Assembly (NCBI RefSeq): GCF_012913485.1
Contig: NZ_CP051774.1
Coordinates: 868,001 to 932,000 of the forward strand
Reading direction: 5' to 3'
From: Luteolibacter luteus
GTDB lineage: Bacteria; Verrucomicrobiota; Verrucomicrobiia; Verrucomicrobiales; Akkermansiaceae
Length of the DNA stretch: 64,000 bases
Shown here one piece after another: positions 54,001-61,333 of this stretch. The notes beneath the pieces were generated by a model that was not told the DNA's origin, ran no database searches, and was given only the letters and a program-made list of their open reading frames with translations. Each line of letters opens with the position of its first letter. The first letter of the stretch is position 1. The translations under genes and the position numbers were made by a program.

Positions 54001-55104
54001 CTCGCCGCCCTTCGGATCGAGCTTCACCCGCAGTTCCTGCGCTCCAGTCACCGGTGTCACCGCCTCCAGCCATGAGAGAGGACCATCCTTAATGCCGATG
54101 TGCCCGATGGTATTGAACTTCCAGAGCGCATGCTGCCACTGCTTCACCGTAGCGGCCAAGAGGACCTCTTCTCCTTGCTTCGCGGCCTTCCACTGCTGCG
54201 AGATCACATTGAGGGGAAATGAAGGAGTTTCCGCATTTAGAACCTGCCACAAGGATTGCAGATACTTCGAGCTAAGCCCACGGTCCTTCGCAATGCGGGC
54301 AAACTCTCCCTTCGCCAACCTCTCGCCCTCCTCCAAGGTGGCGGCAAAATACCTTTCCAAGGGAATGACGCCGCCATCCAGCGTGTCGAACTTGATGCCC
54401 TGAAGATTGAGTGCCTGCCCCTCACCGGTCACCGCGTAGCGACTGTAGATCGCGCGGATGGCCGCGAGCTTCGCATCGGTCCAATCTTGCCGCATCGTGC
54501 TTTCAGAAAACTCGATGCGATCCGGCAAGAGCACCGCATGCGCGGCGACTTCCTTCGCGGCATCCAGATACTTCCCCACCAAGGCCGGCGACATCACGAG
54601 AGCGGCACCCGCATTCGTGAACCCTTCGCCCGCGGCACCATCCACCGGAAATTCCCGAGCGGGATCCAACGAGGACACGCCAGTCAGGTCGCGCAGGGTC
54701 CATGTGTATTCGGCATTCGAAAGCCGCCGCATGACGACGGGTCCCGGATCCCCGGCGTCACGCCGAGCGACCTCGCCGAGCATCCCACGCGTCCATGCGA
54801 GCAGTTCTTCTTTCTGCTCCGGGGAGGGTTGCCGCTTCTTCTTCGGCGGCATCTCGCCAAGTTCGATCTGCTCGATGACCGATTCCCAGACGGCCGGATC
54901 TTTCATCACCGCCTCCAGCGTCGAGAAACGCTCCAGATCGAGATCGCCCTTCTGCTCATCCTCCGAATGACAATCGAGGCAATACTCGCCCAAGAGCGGG
55001 CGGATCTTCTCGTCAAAACGCCCCGCAGCCTCCGCGGCGGAAACACGCGCCGCGCAGGCAAGCAGCCACGCAATCGTGAAATGAAGTTTTCGCGTGGCTG
55101 CCAT
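51058..55104 (-). CDS. Giant exported cytochrome of the DUF1592/1588/1585 group
   Basis: A 1348-residue protein. Signal peptide near residues 5-24. An N-terminal c-type heme motif CLDCH near residue 41 lies in a PSCyt1-like domain (YCLDCHSEDEQKGDLDLE...GEMPPKKKRQPSPEQ). The DUF1587 domain RRLSNAEYTWTLRDLTG is near 120. A long middle section without assigned domains follows. Near the C-terminus come DUF1592 (AWRRPLTPAEEESLRGL, RLLLARILTAPAFLYKVE), DUF1588 (CARCHVRIDPFGFALENYD, with CARCH as a second heme) and DUF1585 (FTRQFCRKLLGYALGRGV). Probably respiratory or polymer-oxidising; substrate unknown. Likely controlled by the LuxR-type gene just upstream. Confidence 0.88.
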   Translation of the reverse strand: MAATRKLHFTIAWLLACAARVSAAEAAGRFDEKIRPLLGEYCLDCHSEDEQKGDLDLERFSTLEAVMKDPAVWESVIEQIELGEMPPKKKRQPSPEQKEELLAWTRGMLGEVARRDAGDPGPVVMRRLSNAEYTWTLRDLTGVSSLDPAREFPVDGAAGEGFTNAGAALVMSPALVGKYLDAAKEVAAHAVLLPDRIEFSESTMRQDWTDAKLAAIRAIYSRYAVTGEGQALNLQGIKFDTLDGGVIPLERYFAATLEEGERLAKGEFARIAKDRGLSSKYLQSLWQVLNAETPSFPLNVISQQWKAAKQGEEVLLAATVKQWQHALWKFNTIGHIGIKDGPLSWLEAVTPVTGAQELRVKLDPKGGEDVVLKLSVSDAGDGNVGDEVLWENARITRPDSSDVALRDAVPLAKAVGGRMASELDRVNVYLAALTEVHRDGKQARQVAEARGLDPDLLERWLKFAGLGEQGTPTISGHFKDKITDVAGNPAVQALGSPETPSITVNRSAETARFSTLTVPPRSVLVHPSPSLEANVAWRSPISGKIRIKGSVADADANCGNGVAWRVELIQRNGVTGIAADLMDNGGNQAFESSECEVAEGDLVKLSIDPRDGQHICDTTRVDLSIVGGGSSWDLAKEVVDRLHKGNPLPDLAGNADVWHFCANASVGKKIEIFASGSIFAKWRDALLAGEGDEVLNSAAQAVKELLVSEVAVENVADRAFRERARDWRGPLGWLAAEAEDLHSAAGDIGAKAPSELEFRIPAQLAKGAEFVAKARVHPLRGLGGTVQVDARLARMDASPASLQPILIHESGADRPRVVEGLDEFREIFPAALCYSKIVPVDQVVTLQLFYREDDQLRRLMLDEAEVEELDRLWNELQVVSLAPLKLVDAFEQLWQYVTQGGDPSGFEPMRQPIMDGAKRFREEQVKAEPVHLQSTIDVARKAWRRPLTPAEEESLRGLYQKLRSDEIDHDETIRLLLARILTAPAFLYKVEKQGEGSKASPVSSYEMASRLSYFLWSTAPDAELLSLAKDGRLMDPEVLAAQAQRMSRDSRVRRLSTEFGAQWLHTRGLDQLDEKSETVFPEFTGIRQALNEEPIRFFTDLFQRDGSVLDLLEADHTFVNEALAKYYGIQGVSGPEWQRVDDVRKLGRGGVLGFGATLAKQSGASRTSPILRGTWVCETLLGEHLPSPPKDVPVLPEQPPANLSERELTEMHSKDPACARCHVRIDPFGFALENYDAIGRRRELDATGLPVNAKSRLANGTEFAGIDGLRAYLAGDRRSDFTRQFCRKLLGYALGRGVLLSDAPLLDAMQEELSKNDHRVGVVIRMIVRSPQFREIRGKEHPQQTLNR

Positions 55105-55153
55105 CCAAGCCCCTACGGACCTGGCACGTGGAATTTGTCGGGATGACGAACGA

Positions 55154-56218
55154 TCACACCCCGCGGCGCAGGTCCAGATAGCGGCGCATCGCCGCGATCC
55201 GGTTTTCCACGCCGAGGCGCTGGAAGACCGCTTCGAGGTGCTTTTCCACAGTCCGGGGGCTGATCCCCAGAATGATTGCAGCCTCCGCACTCGTCTTGCC
55301 CTCCGCGATCCAATCCATGATTTCGCGTTGCCTGCGGGTCAGAATCGACATTGCCTCCTCGGTATCGGTATCGGCGCCCGGCACCTGATATAAAAGGATC
55401 ATCTCCCCATTAAGCTTCGGCAGAACCTGGACGGGGATCTCCCCGCCGCCGAGATCCAGCTTCACTTCGACCATCTTCGCGGTCACGGGGTTTTCCCATG
55501 CGGAGTCCAACTCGACTTCCAGCGAATTGATCCGCTGCTCGCTGAGCTGATAGGTCGCCTCATCGGGACTCCACCAAGCTTCCGTCAGCCTCACGGCCGC
55601 GTGGTTCAGCGGGAAAATCTCGCCCGGTCCCTTGGTCACGAAAACCGCCATGTGAGAGCCAGCACGCGCCATCAGGATCTGCTGCCGCACCGCCATCTCC
55701 ACGTTATGCGCCTCCATCTTGTCCAACACGCCGCGGGCGGTGAGCAGGATGGCATCGAAGCGCTCGCGTGCCTGGAAGGCGTAGGTGCGGTTCCTCAGGT
55801 AGCAATTGATGTAGGCGCTGCGCCGCTTCCCGGACACGAGCAGTCCGAAGAGCACGTCGTTCATCGCCATGTCCCCGAAGACCTTCTGCACGAACTCGCT
55901 TTCCCGATATTCAGCAGGAGCAATGTAATCGCTCATTGCAAAGCCGAGATCTCCCGGATCGTTGAAGTCCACCCGCTTGTAGATCGGATGCTGCCCCGTG
56001 AGATTGTTGATCAGGTCCATCCGCTCCGCCAAACGCTTCGCGATGGGACCGTGATCTGAAATCCGGCAGATCCCCTTCAGCGGAGAGGACTCCATGATCA
56101 GCACCTCATCGGCCCCGATGAGATGGGGAAGCTTCGCGACCAAAAGATCAACGAGATCGTCAAAATTGGCCGCACGATAGATCGCCCGGGCGAGATCGAA
56201 GTAAGATTTTCCAAGCAC
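55154..56218 (-). CDS. LuxR-family transcriptional regulator
   Basis: A 354-residue regulator with a C-terminal LuxR HTH: LTRRQREIMDWIAEGKTSAEAAIILGISPRTVEKHLEAVFQRLGVENRIAAMRRY (about 290-346). The N-terminal 150 residues look like a GAF- or PAS-like sensing domain without an autoinducer signature. A GTG start at 56216-56218 is used, as no ATG fits. It lies 49 bases upstream of the DUF1592-type gene on the same strand, so it may head that operon. The input is unknown. Confidence 0.85.
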   Translation of the reverse strand: MLGKSYFDLARAIYRAANFDDLVDLLVAKLPHLIGADEVLIMESSPLKGICRISDHGPIAKRLAERMDLINNLTGQHPIYKRVDFNDPGDLGFAMSDYIAPAEYRESEFVQKVFGDMAMNDVLFGLLVSGKRRSAYINCYLRNRTYAFQARERFDAILLTARGVLDKMEAHNVEMAVRQQILMARAGSHMAVFVTKGPGEIFPLNHAAVRLTEAWWSPDEATYQLSEQRINSLEVELDSAWENPVTAKMVEVKLDLGGGEIPVQVLPKLNGEMILLYQVPGADTDTEEAMSILTRRQREIMDWIAEGKTSAEAAIILGISPRTVEKHLEAVFQRLGVENRIAAMRRYLDLRRGV

Positions 56219-56451
56219 GATGTTGGGATGCTTTCTCGGAAGAGGAAGGTACGTAATCTCCCGTAAGTATCAACACGCATTGTTGGAGAAGCCCATCCAT
56301 GGCATTAGATTCTCATCGCAAACGCGTCCCCTCCCTCTATCGCGTCCGATTTTGCGAACAATTTTCTCACTTTCCCTGGGGGGGGAAAAGATGGCCCCGT
56401 CGGTCCTTGTGACTGGCGGGGCCATTCACTTGAATCCGCGGGCACTCTCCG

Positions 56452-57015
56452 ATGCTTCTCGCCTTTTACAAGCCCTATGGCGTCTTAAGTCAATTTACGC
56501 CCGATCAGCCAGGCCAGCGGACCCTCGCCGAATTCGGATTTCCGAGAGACGTCTTCCCGATTGGGCGTCTGGACCAAGATTCGGAGGGGCTGATCTTGCT
56601 TGGAAATGAAAGGGCGATCGTCAATCGGTTGCTCGACCCCAAGCATGGCCACCCCCGCACCTATCACGTGCAGGTGGAGGGCCTGCCAGACGCTGCCGCC
56701 TTGAAGCGCCTCTCCGCCGGGGGGGGCGACCTGAAGGGGCACAAGACCCTGCCCTGCCGCGCTTCCCTGCTCGATCCATCTCCGGAGTTTCCGCCGCGGG
56801 ATCCTCCCGTCCGCTTCCGCAAGAGTGTACCGGACAGCTGGATCGAGATCACCCTCACGGAAGGAAAAAATCGGCAGGTCCGCCGGATGACCGCCGCCGT
56901 CGGCTATCCCACGCTCCGTCTCCTGCGCGTCTCGATCGGAAATCTTCCCTTGGCTCCACTGGAACCCGGGACATGGCGCGAACTCGATCGTAGAGATCGC
57001 GCACTGCTCGGCTGA
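56452..57015 (+). CDS. rluE: RluE/RsuA-family pseudouridine synthase
   Basis: Converts a uridine in 23S rRNA (RluE acts on U2457 in E. coli) to pseudouridine. The 187-residue protein has no S4 domain, unlike RsuA/RluB, as is usual for RluE. The catalytic motif GRLDQDSEGLILL holds the active-site aspartate (near residue 41), and the family end KNRQVRRMTAAVGYPTLRLLRVSIG is present. ATG 56452 fits the MLLAFYKPYGVLSQF opening. The precise uridine is inferred. Confidence 0.85.
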   Translation: MLLAFYKPYGVLSQFTPDQPGQRTLAEFGFPRDVFPIGRLDQDSEGLILLGNERAIVNRLLDPKHGHPRTYHVQVEGLPDAAALKRLSAGGGDLKGHKTLPCRASLLDPSPEFPPRDPPVRFRKSVPDSWIEITLTEGKNRQVRRMTAAVGYPTLRLLRVSIGNLPLAPLEPGTWRELDRRDRALLG

Positions 57016-57026
57016 CAAAGGGCGAC

Positions 57027-57536
57027 TCAGGGCTGGAATTCGACCCGCAACCGCAGCGGCTTGGCCACCTCCGGAATCTCCATTTCCAGCGGAATCTGCA
57101 CCGTAACCTGCGTGCAGCCGTCCTCCAGCTTTTGCCGGGAAATCTCCCCCGTGCCGATCCAACCGCCACGACCGTTCTTGCGGGCGATTTCGATCCGCTT
57201 CCCGCCGTCCGTGATCATTTCGACCACATAGCTGACATCACGGGGAATTTCCGGCGGAAGCACAAAAATCATCACCGGCTCCGGCGGATCTCCGATCATC
57301 GCCAGGGTAGGCAGCTTGTCCCAAGCCTCCGGATCATTCACGGGCGCAAGATCGAAGGCGTAGGCCATCAGGTTGGTGATGCCATCCTGATCCAAATCCG
57401 CGTCCGGCTCGGCAAAAACGCCCACCAATCCGTTCGCGTTGGCCCAATCGAAGTAGCCGCCCTCACCCGCAGCAGAAGCGGGAAGCAGGCCTGCAAAGAG
57501 CAGGCCGCAGGAGGCGAGAACGGATTTCCAAGACAT
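57027..57536 (-). CDS. Exported protein with a PVC-type calcium-like loop
   Basis: A 169-residue protein with a signal peptide (ending PASAAGEG). DADLDQDGITNLMAYAFDLAP at about 47-67 is the thrombospondin-3/dockerin-like Ca2+ loop often seen in short Verrucomicrobia exported proteins. A beta-rich domain follows. It usually occurs as a C-terminal module of larger proteins, so this one is an unusually short stand-alone form. Start ATG 57534-57536. Function unknown; it may be a surface or cargo protein. Confidence 0.7.
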   Translation of the reverse strand: MSWKSVLASCGLLFAGLLPASAAGEGGYFDWANANGLVGVFAEPDADLDQDGITNLMAYAFDLAPVNDPEAWDKLPTLAMIGDPPEPVMIFVLPPEIPRDVSYVVEMITDGGKRIEIARKNGRGGWIGTGEISRQKLEDGCTQVTVQIPLEMEIPEVAKPLRLRVEFQP

Positions 57537-57649
57537 GAGGGCGAAGAAGATAACTTTTCTCGAAAGTCCGTCCAGCCCGGATTCCGGGAGCCAGACCTAG
57601 ACGCATAAAGGATACAACCCCACCCAAGCGCCAAAAGACTCGGAATTTC

Positions 57650-58426
57650 TCACACTCTCCGCAACTTTTCCCCATAGTGGACGGCCTCGAGAAAGAGTCC
57701 GTCCGCCGGAGCGCAATGCGGAGACTTGCCGAGAGGCAGCCCGGGAGGCTGGTCAAGGTAGGCCGCCGCCTCGTCCAGCCGCAACCTTCCCTGCGCCGCC
57801 TGAACCGCCGTGCCAGTCAGGAGCCGCACCATCTTGTAGAGGAATCCATCCCCGGTGTAAGTGATCCGCCATCCCCACTCGATCGGATCGAGCGTGACCC
57901 CGGAAATCGTGCGCACCCAATTGGTTTCCTCCGTCTCATAGCCGCGCCGCGCACCGAAGGCCTCGAAATCGTGACGCCCGATAAAGAGGTCCAGCACCTC
58001 CTTCAGCATGAAGGGATCCAGTTGCCGCGGCAAATGCCAAGCCCTGCCAAAGCGGAAGGGCGAAAGAACCGGCTCCGTGGAGAGATCGTAGCGATAGGTC
58101 TTCCCCGTCGCCGAGTATTGCGCGTGGAAATCCCTCGAAACCTCTTCACAGAACATTACCCGGATCGAGCCAGGCAGCTTCGTATTGAGCGCCGGCACCC
58201 AGTTGAAGGGATTCATGTTGGTGTCCTCCGGAGCATCGAAATGCGCCACTTGGGCCAGAGCATGGACTCCGGCATCCGTCCTCCCGGAACCGTGAATGCG
58301 GATGGGCTTTTTCGCCGTCTCCGCGATCGCCGCTTCGACCAAATCCTGGATCGTGTTTCCGCCCGTCTGGGACTGCCAGCCGCCGATACCACGGCCATCG
58401 TAAGCAAGGATCAATTTCAACCGCAC
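57650..58426 (-). CDS. truA: tRNA pseudouridine(38-40) synthase
   Basis: Forms pseudouridine at positions 38-40 of tRNA anticodon stems. The 258-residue protein has the invariant GRTDAGVHA (catalytic aspartate in RTDAG, near residue 51) and the usual LILAYDGRGIGGWQ opening, GKTYRYDL, HDFEAFGA and GDGFLYKMVRLLTG. No ATG fits; a GTG at 58424-58426 begins the homologous N-terminus. It stands alone on the minus strand. Confidence 0.95.
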   Translation of the reverse strand: MRLKLILAYDGRGIGGWQSQTGGNTIQDLVEAAIAETAKKPIRIHGSGRTDAGVHALAQVAHFDAPEDTNMNPFNWVPALNTKLPGSIRVMFCEEVSRDFHAQYSATGKTYRYDLSTEPVLSPFRFGRAWHLPRQLDPFMLKEVLDLFIGRHDFEAFGARRGYETEETNWVRTISGVTLDPIEWGWRITYTGDGFLYKMVRLLTGTAVQAAQGRLRLDEAAAYLDQPPGLPLGKSPHCAPADGLFLEAVHYGEKLRRV

Positions 58427-58799
58427 GCGCGGAGAGTGGCCGCCTCAGGACGCACGTCAACGCAGAGATAGGCCTGCACGCGCCAAGGATGCGAAACGAA
58501 GCCTCTGCAGCGACCAGCCTTGGCAAGGCTCATCCCCGGGGAACGCATGGCCCGACGACACCAGGATCCCCAGCTACCATCGCCCGAACCCGGAGGCGCG
58601 ACTTTGGAAGATTGAAATTCCTTGCGACAAAACTCATCTCAACCTAGTGCGTGAGTTGTACCTACCGTTTATCTTAGGCACCCTAAAAGGCATCTTACCA
58701 AAGAACCTCCCCATCCATCCTTCTTTCGCACGCCCTATCTGCGAGATGCGATGCACAGGCGTCACCAAAGACTGGAATCCGGGGCCATTCCCGAAGCAC
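58427..58799. other. Divergent intergenic region, truA / subtilase
   Basis: No gene is supported. Positions 58610-58700 are notably AT-rich and are the likely promoter region of the subtilase. An in-frame GTG at 58647 could add 51 residues to the subtilase, but that stretch has no protease features. Confidence 0.45.
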
Positions 58800-60386
58800 A
58801 TGAAGACTCCTCGGCAAGACAAGAACAAGCAGTCGGCGAAGAAGAGCAGCACCGGAAAGACCGCCAGGCCAAACGCCAAAAAGGCTCCGGCCGACAAGGC
58901 GGCAAAGAAAACAACCGGGAAAAAAGCCGCATCAAAGAAGAGCCCTGTTAGAAAAGCGGCCACAGCCCCGCCATCATCTCCGGCCGAACGACCTTTCGCC
59001 ACGATGGCCGCCGCTGAAAGCCTCGCGGCAGATCGACCACTGATACAGAAGATGGGGCCCCTCTTGCGCAGCGCCATGTCCGGCATCATCCGGGAAAACC
59101 AGCCGCGAGGTGTGGCGCGGCTCGCGCTGGACTTCGCCCCGCCGGGTGGCCAGACGGAGCCGGAAGTTCCGTTGGCGATCAGCCTGCCTCGCATTGCACC
59201 GCAGCGGGGTGAAAACTGGCAGACCTACAAGCAGCGGGTACAGGATATCATGGGCCCGGTGGGGGAGTGGCTGAAGGCCAACGCCGGACTGGAAGCACAA
59301 CATTCCATCACCGCGGCGAGCTTCGCCTGCCGGGCTGTCAGCGGGCAGATGGAAGAGGCGGCCCGCCACCAGCAGGTGACCCTGCTTGAGATGGATGCCC
59401 CGCGCAAAGCGATCCTGATGGACGACGCTGGCGGCGATCTGGAACTGCCACTTTTCCTAAGTCGGAATACCGGCTTGGATGGCAGCGGCATCCGGGTGGC
59501 AGTGCTGGATTCCGGGATCGACCTGAAGCACCCGTGGCTGCAAGTGGCGGATTCCATAGAGACCTGCGGGGAAAGTGTGGAAATCCCCGGAACACATGGC
59601 ACGCATGTGGCCGGCTCGATCGCTTCCCGTGATGAGATTTATCGCGGGATTGCCCCTCAGGTCACATTGCTCAATGTCAAGGTGCTGGATCACACCGGCA
59701 CCGGCACCGCGAGCTCGATCACAAGGGGAATCGATGCAGCGCTGGACATGAATGCTGACATCCTCTCCCTCAGCGTGGGCTTCAATCACCTGCCTTCCTG
59801 GTCTTGGAACGGCCACGGACATGTATGCCACTCGGGAGACTGCGTCCTGTGCACGGCCGTAAACAATGCGGTGCTGCTGGATCACGTGTTCGTGGTGGTA
59901 GCCGCCGGCAACGAACGCCTGAAGGCGGAAGCCCTGCGCAACCGCGGCCGGGGGGATAGCTTTGACAGCGAGATCTCCTGCCCCGGAAGTGCAGCCGGCG
60001 CACTGACAGTGGGAGCCATCACGAAGCGGACCTTTCTTGCGGCGGACTTCAGCAGCCGGGGCCCGGCCTCATCCGGCCTGGCAAAGCCGGACATCGCAGC
60101 ACCCGGAGTGAATATCCGCTCGGCAAACGTGGTTCGACGGGACCCGCGCGGCGTGCCGATGCCAGGCCTGACCCGAGCCGAACTCGGCCGCTCGGAAAGC
60201 GGGACTTCCATGGCGACACCCATCGTCTCCGGGGCTGCAGCCCTGCTACTGCAACGGCGACGAGCCCGGGGCGAAGACGATTCCCCGGCGGCGCTCCGCG
60301 CGGAACTGCTCGGCAACGCTACCCAGCCGCTGGGCGCTCCCGCCACGGAGGTTGGAGTTGGACGCCTGAACCTCTCGGGGCTATAG
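58800..60386 (+). CDS. Subtilisin-like S8 protease with a lysine/alanine-rich tail
   Basis: A 528-residue protease. From ATG 58800, about 60 residues are a Lys/Ala/Pro-rich tail like histone H1 (KSSTGKTARPNAKKAPADKAAKKTT). A propeptide-like domain follows (about 100-220, ending VTLLEMDAPRKAILMDD), then the S8 core with Asp in VLDSGIDLKHP (near 237), His in GTHGTHVAGSIAS (near 267), Asn in VAAGN and Ser in GTSMATPIVSGAAAL (near 467). No signal peptide is seen, so it may be intracellular. The basic tail could bind nucleic acid. A small gene follows 7 bases downstream. Confidence 0.9.
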   Translation: MKTPRQDKNKQSAKKSSTGKTARPNAKKAPADKAAKKTTGKKAASKKSPVRKAATAPPSSPAERPFATMAAAESLAADRPLIQKMGPLLRSAMSGIIRENQPRGVARLALDFAPPGGQTEPEVPLAISLPRIAPQRGENWQTYKQRVQDIMGPVGEWLKANAGLEAQHSITAASFACRAVSGQMEEAARHQQVTLLEMDAPRKAILMDDAGGDLELPLFLSRNTGLDGSGIRVAVLDSGIDLKHPWLQVADSIETCGESVEIPGTHGTHVAGSIASRDEIYRGIAPQVTLLNVKVLDHTGTGTASSITRGIDAALDMNADILSLSVGFNHLPSWSWNGHGHVCHSGDCVLCTAVNNAVLLDHVFVVVAAGNERLKAEALRNRGRGDSFDSEISCPGSAAGALTVGAITKRTFLAADFSSRGPASSGLAKPDIAAPGVNIRSANVVRRDPRGVPMPGLTRAELGRSESGTSMATPIVSGAAALLLQRRRARGEDDSPAALRAELLGNATQPLGAPATEVGVGRLNLSGL

Positions 60387-60393
60387 TCCAGCC

Positions 60394-60726
60394 ATGGATA
60401 TGGAGGAGATTGCCGCGATGCGTCGCCGCCGTGAGTTGCTAAAACTCGATAACGGCAAGGAAGCGGTGGCGCTGGGCGTGCAGTTCACCGGCACTCCCCC
60501 TCAACTGGACCGCCCTGCCCGCAAGGCTTGGCTGGCAGAACATTTCTCTGGCATCGAAACCAAGCTGGGAAAGCACGAAGCGCACCTGAAAGCAGACACC
60601 ATGTCTCTCTCCGGCCAATCCGTCGAGATGCTGGTTCCCGTAGAAGAGTTGGATTCCGTCGCCAAGATTCTGGAGGACAGCGCCCACCGGGTTACCGTGG
60701 TCAAGAAGGTGGATGCGACACTTTGA
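60394..60726 (+). CDS. Small protein coupled to the subtilase, possible I9-like inhibitor
   Basis: A 110-residue protein starting 7 bases after the subtilase stop. Its pattern (VALGVQFTG, a helix, then SLSGQSVEMLVPVEELDSVAKILEDSAHRVTVVKKVD) suggests a beta-alpha-beta fold. The end VEELDSVAKILEDSAHRVTVVKKVD resembles the segment AVSGQMEEAARHQQVTLLEMD of the subtilase's own propeptide region. That hints at a second, trans-acting propeptide or I9-type inhibitor. This rests on a short match and gene order only. Confidence 0.6.
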   Translation: MDMEEIAAMRRRRELLKLDNGKEAVALGVQFTGTPPQLDRPARKAWLAEHFSGIETKLGKHEAHLKADTMSLSGQSVEMLVPVEELDSVAKILEDSAHRVTVVKKVDATL

Positions 60727-61333
60727 GCTCGTCGCACGGCGCCTTGCCCTTGCATTGGTGCCGACAAAGGCCCGCTGACTCCAGTTTGGGCGGAGTTCCC
60801 GGTACCACCTGTTAGAGACGAGTAGCTCTCAGTGCTCTTGAAGAGCAGCAATGGAGACCGGGCCAAACAGGTTTTCCATCTGCTTGTGCGGTAGTGCCGC
60901 CAGTACCGTCGCCGGCAATGAGCGAATATTCTCACCCGTGCTCGATGCGCGCCCAGCTGTGCCGAATGGGGTTTGCGACCGGAAGAAAGAACCCATCTGA
61001 CGAATCGGAACACTCCCTAACACGAAGCAAGATACGCCCCCACAGCTTATCAATATGTCCGATTTTCACCCCACCTATAACATTCATCAGATGACAACAT
61101 TGACACCATTCACATGACAATCACGATCACCTTTGAAGTAGACACCTCCAAACAAATCCAATATCTGACCCAAAGACATCCAAAACCAATCGGAACAACA
61201 CACACAACTCTTCCGCGCGGCGGCGCGCTCCCAATTGAGTCATTCCAGCCCCTCCCTTGCAGTGTCCCCGAACGACGGTGATGCATGGTGAGGCGGCAGC
61301 TCGGACCCTCACCCTTCCTCTCCCACACCGACA
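60727..61333. other. Long intergenic region before the multicopper oxidase
   Basis: No gene is supported in 607 bases. Positions 61060-61210 are AT-rich and probably contain the promoter for the downstream oxidase. A minus-strand frame near 60829-61053 has the tail ENIRSLPATVLAALPHKQMENL; it might be a decayed gene fragment but matches nothing I know. Confidence 0.4.

Noticed and set aside
58647..58799. GTG start adding 51 residues to the subtilase
   Set aside because: The extension has no protease or signal-peptide features; the lysine-rich tail begins naturally at ATG 58800.
60829..61053. Possible transposase or phage remnant on the minus strand
   Set aside because: Short, no recognisable catalytic residues, no inverted repeats or target-site duplication around it.
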